Positions 39,534 to 51,900 of a stretch of 64,000 nucleotides of DNA are shown here, one piece after another. Below the pieces are notes generated by a model. The model ran no database searches. It had not been told where the DNA came from and was given only the letters and a program-made list of their open reading frames with translations. Origin of the DNA: Dicaeum eximium (taxonomy: Eukaryota > Chordata > Aves > Passeriformes > Dicaeidae); NCBI GenBank assembly GCA_013396995.1, contig VWZP01008290.1, positions 21,653 to 85,652 of the forward strand, written 5' to 3'. The position numbers and the translations under genes were made by a program. The stretch's first letter is position 1. Each line of letters starts with the position of its first letter.

Positions 39534-40296
39534 ACAATCAAGAGATCCCTTACAAGATCAATGATCTTGTGATTTATATCCAGAGGCTTTTAAATATACT
39601 TATTAAGACCTGATAAAAAATATTAAGAACATGGGATGTTCACCTGTTTTCAAATCATGATATCAGTGTAAATTTTCCTTGATTGCATTATTTCCAATTG
39701 CACTAGCCTTCAGGGAAAATTGTTTCAGGCAGTAAGTTGGTGAAATTCAGTCTTCTGTAAGATGTAATATCCTGGAGGGTTATGTAACCTTTCCAAGACT
39801 AATTTTCAGACTAGTTTTCCTTCCTCCTTTCAAAAATCACTTCCTAGGCACTGTTGCACTTATTGTATGGCCAGAATAAACTTTTCTTTCTGGCCTTCCC
39901 AGTTCCACCTTTCACTTAAAATTTCCTCTACCATATTCCCTGTGTCTGGATTAAGAACTTTTCAGGACATTCTGAAGAACTATTATAAAGCCCCTGAGAT
40001 CAAAACAAACAGCATTGAGTGGCAATTATCAGTTTCATATATTGCACCAAAAGTTGTATATTCTTTAGCTAATCACTATACCAAAATAATCTAGCTAAAT
40101 TAGGTTTTCTTTATAATGGGTGGGGATAAGTAATTTTTTTTTTTTTTAGCGTGTCACCCTTAAGCTTATTTGGTTTATATTAATATGAGACAATTGAACA
40201 ACATCTAGTCCCATGAACCCAAATCTCACCTTGTTCTGACAGGTCATTTTGTCTTTGCTTGTCTCCTTAGCCTCTTATTGCCCTATCCCTACAAAA

Positions 40297-40389
40297 TATC
40301 ACAGGGAAGCACACCCGGGCTTCTTTTAAGGCTGTGCATACCCCAGGGCTATATGAGTGACAAGGCAAAGTACCAGCTTCCCTGTGATA
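40297..40389. repeat. 14-bp perfect inverted repeat, 65-bp spacer
   Basis: TATCACAGGGAAGC (40297-40310) and its exact reverse complement GCTTCCCTGTGATA (40376-40389). The spacer contains CCCGGG and does not extend the stem by simple pairing. The feature could be a hairpin, a tiny transposon remnant or chance; nothing flanking indicates a target duplication. Confidence 0.9.
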
Positions 40390-40400
40390 AGCACCACAGG

Positions 40401-40427
40401 TTTTTTGTTTGTTTGTTTGTTTGTTTT
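40401..40427 (+). repeat. (TTTG)n microsatellite
   Basis: A T run followed by five TTTG copies, 12 bp right of the right arm of the 40297-40389 inverted repeat. Confidence 0.93.
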
Positions 40428-43400
40428 TGTCAGGGGAGGGAGGAGTCAGGAGGATTAGGGAAGTAAACTGAATTGTTTTGCTTGAAAACACCTATGGGTT
40501 TGTGTGGTGTGCTACAAGAGAGATTGCCTCTGGGCTGTTTTATGTGCCAGCTGTTTGGGGAATTGTGTTTTGTTCCTGTTGTTTTTTATCCCTTTCCTCC
40601 CCTGTTTATGAATTATTGTAGCTTGTATGATCCAGCTTTGGGGTGTATGTGTCATGGTATTATTTATTTATTTGTTTGCTCATTTGGCTTCTTCTCTTTA
40701 CCTTATTCAGCCCTTTGGAAGGAGCAGTGAGTGCAATGGCAATCATTGTGTATAAAGAAAATAACCCTGGCTAACCCAGAGAGGGTTGAGGGTTTAGTGA
40801 AATCATTAGGATATAGTTCTTAGATATTTTTGCACAGTAGCTATTCAGGGAGAGGAAGAAGCCACTCTGTCTAAAATAGGAATTTATCAGAACAAGGGAA
40901 AAAGATTCAAATAGTTATTAATGATTACTATTAGAAATAAGGAAGAGGGAAAAGACTCTTTAAATACCATGTCTCAGCAATTAGTGAACTTCTTTTCTTC
41001 TCTTGTAATCAGATAGGTAAACTTAATTTACTTCCTTTCTAAAAGCAAACTGAAGGTCCTCTGACTTTTTTCAGTGTTTTTCTCTGTAGTCTTTTTCGTG
41101 CCAGGGGAGAGGTACAGGGCTTGACGTCAGTATTTCCATGCATTATGTATAGACTCTAAGGATGTTCTTTCTTTGCTCAGATGCAGATGTCTACTATGTA
41201 GATATCTTCATCAAAGCTCATCATTCTGATAATCCTCTGTAATCCTCGGAGGAAAATAGTCCATTTTGAGGGCTATTCCTCTCATCATAATGCAGTCATT
41301 AAAAATATATGAGTTAATATACTAGGTCCTTTTCTTTCACTTTTTCTTGTCCTTTTTTTTCTTTTTCTTTATAATAAAAAAACTTCAGATATAAATGTAT
41401 GGAATATTTAGCTAAAGACAGGTGAGATAAATCTTGACCTGACCAATCTACACACAAAATTATGAGTTATCATCAAGACAGCTAAAGGTTACACACTTTG
41501 ACTCATCCCTGTCAAATCAAAGCTTTTTTTTTGGTTTTTTAGGTATTTGCCTTAACAAGACAGTTTTTTTAAACAAAAACACTTCTCATATTCTTGAAGA
41601 AACACAGGAAGGATCCATATGTAACAAACTAAACTGTAAATTAGATGGTATAACATTTAAACGTGTATCCAAAAATTCATTTTGCCAGTATTCCTATGGT
41701 TCAAGCATAAGACATATATATATTCTTTTTCCAAAAGGACTCAGCCTTCAGGATGAGGGCTGCCAAGCCCCAAGCACATGACATTTTCTAGCAAATTCTA
41801 GCCATGACTATTTGTTTAACCAGCCATTTGGATCTTTGATGCATTTTAGATCAGGTACTATGTTTTTCTGGCAATGCCTGAAGTAAACTCTCACTTTATA
41901 CTGAAACAATTTAAATATGTGAATATATTATCACAACACCAATGAAAACAACAACAAAAGAATTCATCGATTTTTGTACAAATTAAGGTCTTTGCTAATT
42001 TACAAAGATAAAATTGAAACAATAAACTCAACGAGAACAATAAACTGTCTAATTATCTCAATGATAATTTAATTTTACATTTGGTAATAGATACCTTTTT
42101 GTTATACTAATGAGATGTAAATTATAATCACCTGCTTTTAAACCTTAAAAGTATAATTTTGTGCACTTTAACTTGCATGGGAAACCATGTGATGGGAAAT
42201 GCATCTCATGCTATGCTTGACTGAAACATGACAGTGATGTTTTCCTTCAGATGTTTGGTTGTGTATGGCAGATGACAGAAACTAAACCAGACTAAAACCT
42301 GCAAATACATTTTTAAAAGATTGTGCCCTAATCTCTGATTTTAGCTTTCCAAGAGGGTAATACTGATTGTATTATAGCCCAGTATGGGCTGAGATATGTC
42401 ACCTACAAAAACAGAGTGATCTTAAGGTTGCTCTAACCTGAGGCACAGTGGTATGGTCCTCTGGAAGAGGAGAATGACTGGTATAAGGAAACTTCACCAC
42501 ATCCTAAAAAGGTGCTACTTTTACCAGCTTGGTGCTGAAAGAGACTGAGGCAAAGTAGCCAAACTGTAGTTTACATTTTAGTCTCAAAATCTAAAAACGT
42601 GCACGCTTTAACAAACATTTTGAAATTGACAGATTTTTTTAAAGTTTTTAAACCCAAACATCTTGCTTTCCTTATTTTCCCATTTTATATTTTCCCATCT
42701 TTTGTATATTTTTCTTTCTCTGGGTAGTCCTACTGAAAAAAATACAATTGCTAAAATCCTTACTGGTGGCAAATTCATTTAAAGTTCAAGCACAGATACA
42801 TTTGAAGATATAAATAGACAGAAGAGCTATTTAGTCTTATGACTAGGTCTGAAAAATGGCAAAGCAATGAGAAAGAGCATTACCTTTCTAGTGATGCATA
42901 AAAATCTAGTATCCACCATTCCAAATTTTTCAGGAAACATCATTTTCTTAGATTTCCTTCCAACTTAATTTAATCTAAACTCAGCATAATCTTCACCTTG
43001 CATTGAATTTCCTTGATAATTTTTCTGGTTTTTTCCATCAATTCATCAATTTAACTTCTAAAGCTGCAGAAGTAACAAACTTGATTTAAAATCAAAGACA
43101 TTTTTGAAATAGAAACACAGACACACAAAAATTCTAACCTTTGGGTAACTTGGGGAAAAATTTCCTTTGCAGAAAATCAGAAAGAATAAACATGGTGCAG
43201 ATCTCAGCCTAATCTGATATTAGGCCACCACATTCACTGAAAGTTAGCTTGAAGTCATGTTATATTTTGTTGATTAAGATCATGAGATACTCCAGATCTA
43301 GAAGAATCTGAATATGATTAGTGAGATGAACTTATCTTTTACCAGCATGCCTATTTAATAGCCCAAAACAAGTACTAGCTATCCCTGTGCTTCATGAGCA

Positions 43401-44554
43401 TTTGCAGGTAAATTCACATCTCAGCCATGCTGTCTGAGATTACCTCTGTCAAGGACTTAAATATAATAAAATCTAGTTTTACCAGACTTTTTTTTTTTCC
43501 TGACTAATGGAATCTTGCAAATGTGTTGCTATCAGGACAAAAACTATGTGGCCACCTACAGCTTTCTGTCAAGACTTTAAAAAGAAGCACCAACTGTGCT
43601 ATAATAAGAAATCAGCTTGCCAAAATATTCCAAAAAGAAAGAACTTCCAATTCACTGAAACTCTACTTAAGTTATTATATGCTTGAATGGCCCCTGGAAC
43701 AACAGATAGCTGTGCAATTAATGCAAACCTTGTCATCCCTCTCCACCTCACTTGTCTCTGCACAGACCAGTAATGAGGCTCCTTTAGACACAGAATGTGT
43801 GCAAAGCTCTGACAAACCACCTCAGTATGCAAAAAAAGCTGAGGGGAACTGCAGGAAACATGACCACAGTAGCAAAAAATGTCAGTCCTTTCTATATTCA
43901 CAACTTTGTCTCTTGGAGTCAGTTTGCACTGAGGTGGAAGGGTGTACGCTTGACTGCTGTTAAGTATTTGTCTCCAAGGGAAATATTTTCATTTTTTAGG
44001 AACAAACCAATGAAGTCAGAAGGGAAAAGCTTGGGGTTTTTTTCGTGGACTACAGCTATTTCCCTCCTAAGATCTATCTTACTTCAGGTGGAAAAGTTTT
44101 GTGTTCAGATGAGAAAACATTAGCCAGTAAACCATTTCTTGATAAATTCTAAATTAAAAAAAAAAAATAAAAAAAAGGCAAGCAAGCAAGTACACCTGTT
44201 TTCTAAAATCATTAAGTAACACAGTGATGGAGTTTCTGAAAACTTAGTTTTGAATTATCCATCTTTAAAACAAACTTGTTTCATAGACTAATCACATGCT
44301 TTATTCACTAACTTCTTGCACATCTCTTTTTATAGAACTCAATTTTGCAAATTACTCCACTGTGCAATTGACCTCACTTCCAGAAAATACTGTCTTTCTT
44401 AAATATTCTACCTTGGTCTTTTCAGTTGGAAGACATTATTCCCTATAATACCATCATTAACCACCTTAAATAGTTCCTCCAGCAATTTCATGTTATCAAG
44501 TATTTATAGACAGTTACCATCATCTTTTTTTCTTGAAAGAGGTTCATATAGCTT

Positions 44555-44815
44555 CGTAGCTTCATAGATTATGAAGCCAGAAGGGACCATTGTGAACATC
44601 TCATCTGACCTCCCTCATAACGGAAGTCATAGGACTTCCCTGAATTCATTCTCTTTGAATTAGAACACATCTCTTAGAATATTTTGATTTAAACATTTCA
44701 AGCGTTAGTGAATCTACAGATATCCTAAGTAAGTTGCTCCACTAGCCAGTCACTCTTCCTGTGAAAATGATTGCCTCTTTCTGCTCTGAATTTCTGCAGC
44801 ACTGGATCTAAGTAG
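44555..44815 (-). mobile_element. Old, diverged CR1-type LINE fragment
   Basis: In reverse orientation the segment begins with TTCATAGATTATGAAGCCAG and AAGGGACCATTGTGAACATC, then CATCTGACCTCC, and later CACTAGCCAGTCACTCTTCC and CACTGGATCTAAGTAGGCAC. The order and wording match an older reptile/bird CR1 lineage I know from turtle and crocodile genomes, distinct from the young avian subfamilies. Many substitutions and small gaps are present. The family assignment is from memory and the subfamily is not determined. Confidence 0.65.
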
Positions 44816-44983
44816 GCACAGTGTGTTTCCATTACACAGATAAGCAAACAGAGGAAAACACAAGAAGTGAGAGGGGAAATTCTCCCAGTTTTGATTTGTG
44901 CATGCTTTGAAATCCAGCTTGGCAAGACAGTGTTGTCTTTATGCAAAGGAAAAAGGGTATTCAGAGGGGCTAGGCCCATTCTA

Positions 44984-45080
44984 AATCATAGAATCATCAC
45001 AGAACTCTTTGGGTTGGAGGGGACTTTAAAGATCATCTAGTTCCAAGCCACCTGCCATGGCAGGACACCTTCCACTAGGT
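44984..45080 (-). mobile_element. Short CR1 LINE 3' tail
   Basis: About 97 bp matching the extreme CR1 3' end in reverse orientation: an ATCATAGAATCATCACAGAA opening, then GGTTGGAGGGGACTTTAAAG, ATCATCTAGTTCC and CTGCCATGGCAGGACACCTT. The copy is strongly 5'-truncated. It lies about 170 bp to the right of an older CR1 fragment in the same orientation and is clearly less diverged than it. Confidence 0.87.
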
Positions 45081-47206
45081 CTGCATGTTACTTATCCTGT
45101 GGCTTAATTCACCTCATTGGCATTTTTGTGCTAAAAATAAAAAAAAAAAATCCTTGCTGATTTTGGGGTTCTTCTCTCACTGCACAAAGAGACAGAAGCA
45201 TACAAGAATAAGTCATGAAAAGCAGTGCATTTCATCAGCCTAAGTGAGGCATTAGAGATTTCCATTTTGGCCTTCTCAGCACCCCCATACACACCCTTTC
45301 AGCAAGCCACCCCACCTCCTCTGCATCAGCTCTCTTGCCTTCAGATGTGACCCAAAGACAGAGTAATTAGTACCTGTGAAGTACTTAGTGAACTCTTAGG
45401 AAAAGATGTAAAGCAGTGCTATGATTGCAGAGAGTGAGTTTTCCTCTCCCGTTTCTCACATTCGTTGAGACAATTTTCAACCGGCATTTCTTGATTTCCT
45501 GTGTGTGAAAAGATCATAAAGCATCAAGAGTATTTTCTATTTTTGTTCTTATTTACAGCCCTTACCACTCCTCCTAGAATTGGAGTACCTGCCTGCAATC
45601 ATGTAGCATTACCTATTAAGAGGCATCAGAGTGCTGCAAGAATGGACTAAAAATGAACATGACACTGCAGCTATCACACACAATGGAACATTTTGAAGCT
45701 GTTTGTGCTTGTTTTGTGCAACGTGAGATCAGGAATTTCACCCACTACAGAACATCAACTTGTTAAGCACAAATCCTTCATAGCCAAAAAAGTCACTATT
45801 CATGCAAAACTGTGATCTAAACAAGCTGATATAAGTAGAATGGAAGTGGGCCTAATGAAGATATTAGTTGTCACAAAGATGTGGCTGTAAAACAAATGAG
45901 GGATGTTAGGAAGGGCATACTCAGTTGTGGAGCCAAATTCAACATTTCATTCTGCATATGACTATGAGATAAGAAAGAATTTGGGGTGTTAAAAGGAACA
46001 TTTTGGAATGAAATAAACTCATTTCTCCTACTGGACAACTTTATATCCATTTCTTAAGAAGGCTGTATGCTGGGGAAAATAATACAAGATTCCAGATGGA
46101 TGTATATTAAAATGACCTGGTTAAACATTTTCAAAAAACAAAAAATCATTTAGAATTAAATGTCCTCAGCTCCTTTCAAAGAGTAACTAAGGGTTCATCT
46201 GCCTCAATCTAACATTCTGAGTCTGGATCTGAGATGGTCATCATGAGTTTCTTGAGATTAATACAGGAGAATGGGTGACATCTGGATACCATTCATTCCA
46301 TTGTAAAATAGAGGCCTACAATAGATGTCTTGACACTAGTCATGCCTCTTTCTCTTGACTGATTATAGACAGAGTTTCCAACAACTGCCTCAGATGTAGA
46401 CATTAAATTATCACATATCTGGGGTTAGAAGAGATGAAACCCAGCACTAAAGCCTTTTGAATAATCTTTATGCAGGAATAGACTAAGAGCTCCCCCAGAT
46501 TGGAAGAAATTAAAGACAAAATCTCATCTGTTCCATTTAGTCTTTTAACTTCATACTACTAGTCTCTGGGGGGGAAAAAAGGGCAAAAAAAACCCAAAGA
46601 AAAGGTGATTAGAAAAGTGATTGGATTGCATATAAAAAGACTGTGCGGGACCTACCCATTCCTAAAATTTACCATATAATTAAGAAATCTTTTTTTTTTT
46701 CTTGTTGTAATAAATCAGTACACATCATGAGATGTTTGCGGTAAAAAAATAAGAAATGTGTGAACAAATCATCCAGCTATCAGTTCCTAGCCATATATTC
46801 ACAATTAAAAGATAAGGTCATTATCTTAAGGAGAAATTCAGGCCATTTTCTTTATAAATCTGCACTGTCTAGGACATTGCTTCCCCTGTGATTTGTAATG
46901 TTGTTCAAGGCTACTTTTGATCATCTTCCTAGAGATTCAGATTGCAACTTCTTCACCTTTAATACTTGTAATAGAGTCTCATGGAAGGTACTTCACAGGA
47001 AGAATCTGGAAATGATATGCCAGAGTCACAGAGAGTTACTTTGGATTGCATGGACCTGTTGAGTTCCAGCTGAAAATTCAGCACTTTTGTGAAGACCCCT
47101 GGGTTTCAAAGACTGTTGTGTTATTTCTGGATGAGGAGCAGGAAAAGTTTCCCGTTGTTTATATCCTGAAACATTGTCTTTAAACAGAAGTTACTGGTTT
47201 TACAGA

Positions 47207-47246
47207 TGAATATTGGGAAGTAAAAGTGAATATTGGGAAGTAAAAG
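47207..47246 (+). repeat. 20-bp exact tandem duplication
   Basis: TGAATATTGGGAAGTAAAAG occurs twice in direct succession without mismatch. Confidence 0.97.
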
Positions 47247-47262
47247 TTTCTGTCACAGAGAA

Positions 47263-47305
47263 AAAATATATATATAGGGAAAAAATATATACATATGTAT
47301 ATATA
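47263..47305 (+). repeat. Imperfect (TA)n with ATACATATGTAT palindrome
   Basis: Two TATATATA stretches separated by GGGAAAAA. The second includes a self-complementary ATACATATGTAT. Confidence 0.9.
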
Positions 47306-47662
47306 GAGCTGCCTTGACAGGTATTGAGCATCTTGGGTGCTATGAATACCAATCTAACCGTAGAAAATTTTTCAGTTCCCTGTTCAAAACAACTAAATCA
47401 AGCTCAACACTATAAATGGCATTTTTGGTGCCAAATGAACTTTACCAATCTCCTTTGCAAGATATAACCTTACTCTTTCTTATTCTCTATTTTTTTTTTC
47501 ATCTGTGAATTAAAAACAATCAAATTTACCTATTTCAAGCTATTTTGACAGGTGCTGAGGTAGATAGATATTGCACCCTCTCACAATTAAGAAAGCATTT
47601 AATAATTTAATGATGATTTTATATACAGTTCTCCCTTTTTTTTTTTTTTTTTTTTTTTTTTT

Positions 47663-47693
47663 NNNNNNNNNNNNNNNNNNNNNNNNNNNNNNN
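47663..47693. other. Assembly gap, 31 N, within a T homopolymer
   Basis: Preceded by at least 25 T and followed by five T. True length and content unknown. Confidence 0.99.
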
Positions 47694-48232
47694 TTTTTGC
47701 TTTAGGTCTGTTGAGAGTGGGGCAATTAAGATTATATCCTAGATAAATAACGTGAAAGAGAGAGAGATTCAAAATTCTCAGCCCCTAAATCTCACACATT
47801 GTCTGCTATTGTCCCAAGTGCAAATAATATTTTATATGTTCTTCATCCCAGCCAAGTGGATTTTGCCAGGACCTCAGGAGCAGGAAATTCCAGATAATAT
47901 TTACAGCAAAGAATACGTGTAAGAGGGAAGGGATGGCAAGGGATAGAATATATTTATTTAAGCTCTAGCCCATTTTAATTTTCAGGATTTTGTCTACATG
48001 CTTTACTGATCCTGTGCTCAAAAATAAGACTTCTGTCTTTAAGTCTTATACTCCTGCTTTGGCTTTGAAGCTGTTCCAAAGCTGGCAGCTCGAACGTGGC
48101 ACAGCCATGCGGGCAAATTTTTAAGTGTCAGAACTAAAACTAAGCCTTTCACTGTTGCAAAAGAAATGTAATTTGCTTTGAGGGGTGAACTCATTATTGA
48201 GAAACATTGTTGTAATCCAAATTTTTCATTAA

Positions 48233-48281
48233 ATCCCTCCCCCTCCTTCTTTCCCTCTTTTGCTCTCTCTCTTTCCCTCAG
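48233..48281 (+). repeat. C/T-rich tract
   Basis: Mostly CCCTCC and CTCTCT units on the + strand. It has no adjacent AG acceptor with an open exon. Confidence 0.85.
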
Positions 48282-48928
48282 AATTCAACACACATGAAGT
48301 CATAGATGCTCATACTCACAGGCACACTCATACCTTGTTCTTTTTCTCTTCCAGTCCTTCTTATACCAAAAAGAATTGAGCCTTCTGATATCATAAGGAA
48401 CTAGAAAATTTATTGAAAAGGACATTATGATGCTAAAAAGAAGAACATAGAAATTCTGAAATCTTCTAGATAATGTTTTTTTGGTAACTTTCAAAAAAAA
48501 TCGCCCATTTAATGCTTAAGCATAAGCCAGGTTGTGCTAAAACACAGAAACCTGATTTATTGGGCTGTGTTGTCCTGATCCAATAATCTTACTGCATGAA
48601 GCTTTGAATTTTATATAAAACAAAATATTCATTAAACATGCCATGCCACACCCTTATGGGGTCAGAAAATGAGACAAAATATCACTAGTTTACAATGCTC
48701 ATTGGCAATGAAGGATGAGAGCGGGAGAAAAAGATAAAGAAAAATTTACCTGTAATCAAAATAATGTGTTTTTTTCAGAACTCTGGTTCTGTGATGTGTC
48801 CTTTCCCTTCAGTGTCTTAGGATCCTAAGCAGAAAGACTTGAGTTAAAAGAAATGTGGCAAATTTCTGCCTCTAGTCTTACAGAACACAAAGTTCAACCT
48901 TCCCCAACACAGTTACTATACAACACAG

Positions 48929-48992
48929 TCACAGAATCATGGAATAATTTGGAAAGGACCTTTACAAGTAATTTAGTTCAGTCCATCTGCAG
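48929..48992 (-). mobile_element. CR1 LINE 3' tail, very short and diverged
   Basis: TCACAGAATCATGGAATAAT is followed by GGAAAGGACCTTTACAAGTA and ATTTAGTTCAGTCCATCTGC. These align by eye with the reverse complement of the avian CR1 3' end. Similarity fades after about 65 bp, into a TATA-rich stretch. A short length makes this call less certain than the other CR1 copies. Confidence 0.75.
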
Positions 48993-51900
48993 TGAACATA
49001 TATACAACACTCACATATATAAATATATTTCTTCATAGTTCCTTGGTTTGTTGACAGTAAACTACATACTCTTTTTTGGAATGTCATTTGGAATGAAGTT
49101 GGACCTTTTCCTATTATCATGGAGAAGAGCCACACAAGTAGAAATACTCTTTGATCTAACATATTTTTTGGCTGCCAAGATAAGAAGTTAGCCCTTTCAC
49201 TGATTTGTGAAATAACTCAGTGACTACTGAAACCCTAAGAAGGCAAAGAGAAGCATTAGCCATGAGCACTTTACTGCTCCATCAGCACAGTTCTTGCTTT
49301 ACCTTCAAAAAAGATTGTGCAAGTCTAAGAGTAAGGCTGGACTTCACTGTTGTTTGAAATAATCACTCATATAAATAAAGATGTGAGCAATTTTGCAAAG
49401 TGGAAGAGTCTGGTAAGTATCTTGAAGATTTCTTTTCTCTAAAACTTATATTAATTCTTCTTTGTATGATTATAATGTATTAACCACACTGAGGTCCTGT
49501 TCCTTTGTTTTAATAACTAGCCTTTGTTATTAATAAGAAAAAAAAAAAGAAAAAAATACAAAAAGCTAGGTGTTTTAATTCTGTCTCAAGTCTTCAAAAA
49601 TGTAATACTAATTTTATAAGTTACAGATTTGTATTAATCATACAGTTACCACTCATTAATCAAATTCATATTTTAAAGCCATGGAAATAGTTTGGTTTTT
49701 TTCAAGTGTAAATTTAATTCTCAGAGAAAAGCAGAGGCACTGAAAAGAAACCCTAAATCAGTTTGTCTGTAGATAATAGCTGTAAGAAAAACATCTTCTT
49801 ATTAGCAGCATCTATCTTGGCAAAGTTTAATAACAAATTCAGTGTCCATAGATGCTGACAGTTTATAGTTTGTTAATGAGAGAAAAAATTATAATTTATC
49901 TATATTTCAAGTTGTCATCAGGTATCTCCTTGAACGATCAATGCATTTTAATACTCGTTCTCAGAGAGAAATGCATTTGTCTTCCAAGGATATGAAAATT
50001 AGCTAAGAAATCTGTGAGATAAGATTTTACTGTGGTTTCTATACCTTTTGTTCATACTTTCCCTCCTCATGTTCGTATATATATTAAAAAAATAAAAATT
50101 CTTTGTGTATATTTATACATGCATATACATATATCTATACACACATATCTATGCAGATATATCTGTATTTAGTTATAGATGGATGGAGCAAATCAACAAC
50201 AAGTATTACACTCTCAGCATTGCTCAGAATGAATCTTCCATAATAAATGTAATAAATTTAATTATACTTTTCTTGTTTCTGTCTCCATGTGAGTATCTGT
50301 GCATAATGGCATGTTTACATGTGTGTATAAAGAAGAATTTGCTTACAGCTGTCTGTGTTCAAGCTTGCTCACAGTTGAATTGGATGGATCCCAGAGTAAA
50401 AGAGCAGTAACTAATCCAGGAACCACCCATGGACCTTGAAATTGTTAAACATCAATAAGATTATCTTGAAAAGCCTAAAGAGAAAAAATGTTCTTTGGTT
50501 TCCATGCAGACAAGAGCTTGTTCTTAGCTTGTTTTTGGTTTTGGTTTTGGTTTTGGTTTTGTTTTTTTAATAAATACTCTCAGTTTTTCATTGGTTTTCA
50601 AGTTGCCCTTCCTATTTTGTCTGTACTGTCTGAATTTTGCTTAGGCTCTCATGGGAAAATTTAGCCAATTCCATGAGAAAATATACCACAATAATCATGC
50701 TCCTGTTTTTGCCAAAGGCACCACATTTCTCACGTGATACACTTAGGATACTTTCCTCTTTTGTCCATACCTCTGTACCCTAGCCATATATATGTTTATT
50801 GATGTTACAGCATTAGGATTTTAATGTGCATGTAACACTGCATGGAGGTTGTTTATTAAAAAAAATTGAAGAAAACAAATTATACCCAAATTCTCAAACT
50901 CAGTTGGAGATTTATATCTGAAAGAAATGTGGAAAATTTAAATTATGCAGTAGCAGTAATAACTATTGTTCCAAATTGCACCATTTTGCTCGAGGAAGAT
51001 TTGGGTTTGCCACTTACTCTTTTCAGCAAAGCATGTTCTGACCTTCACTTTCAAACTACTGTTAAGCAATCCTTCATAAGCTTTTGCAAAGATCTCTCCT
51101 TTAGAAGGTCTAACACAAATATTTAGAGTTTTTTGAGGGCTGCAAATATAAACAAGGGCATTTTCACATTTTAACAGATACAGTTGAGATAAACAAGGCT
51201 TGGAAATAGCTTTTGCACAAATATAAGTTTCGCCTCTTTCCTTCCCTGTCCCATTTGAGAATAAGTAGCAACAAAAAATGTTTCTTAACACCCAATGGTG
51301 TACTTAGTGCTGGCAGAAGTATGTGTCTTCTATGGGTTTATGGTGAGAAATGTCAACACCAAAGTGTTTGTGACAGCTCTTATCTCTGCTCTGTTGGGCT
51401 TCACGTGTGTTAAAGCTGAAACCCAGCTTGCTTTTTCTTATTTTATGCCTGGTTTTTTTGCAGCTCAGACTATTCGACCATCACAACAAGGTCGCAGGAA
51501 CACGTGGTGGGTGTTACAAGAGGAATCATGAGAGTTTGGCCATTTACCTGAAATGAACCACACATGAGTCTTGACTATTTAAATCCAGAATGCAAAACAT
51601 GAGAGTTGCAGCACTGGCTCAGAAGAGGGATTCTCCTTGCCTCTAATGCTTCTCTAATAGTGACCATGAAAGACACCTAGGGAGGAGCAAAAGTACAAGC
51701 AATAAGATATTTTATAATTAAACTGCATGGAAGTTGCCACCACCCTGAGATATATTTGTGCACATGGTTCATCCTTTATAAGGGTTATGCTCAGCCTGCA
51801 TGGTAGATTGTCATTCACTGCCTTATCATTGACTGCTCCAGTGGCAACATTTTACAAAAAATTAAATCAATTAATCAAAACTGAAATGTCTTCAAAAACA

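Larger units (their letters stand above)
36322..44554. other. Unique AT-rich DNA, no gene seen
   Basis: Holds the splice-like site at 37336, the homeodomain-type cluster at 38.9-39.1 kb, an AT palindrome at 39.5 kb and the inverted repeat at 40.3 kb. The 146-codon + frame at 43523-43963 is the longest non-repeat frame but has no recognisable domain, no promoter context and an ordinary composition. Confidence 0.6.
45081..48928. other. Unique DNA with one gap, no gene seen
   Basis: A CpG-retaining patch lies at about 48055-48125. Otherwise only simple repeats and the 31-N gap. Confidence 0.65.

Noticed and set aside
43523..43963. 146-codon + frame, the longest outside repeats
   Set aside because: No domain, promoter or splice context; length is within reach of chance in 64 kb read in six frames.
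50531..50568. Interstitial telomere repeat
   Set aside because: The unit is GGTTTT, not the vertebrate TTAGGG.
51295..51531. Small secreted protein frame (78 codons)
   Set aside because: A hydrophobic stretch is present but there is no promoter, splice or homology evidence.
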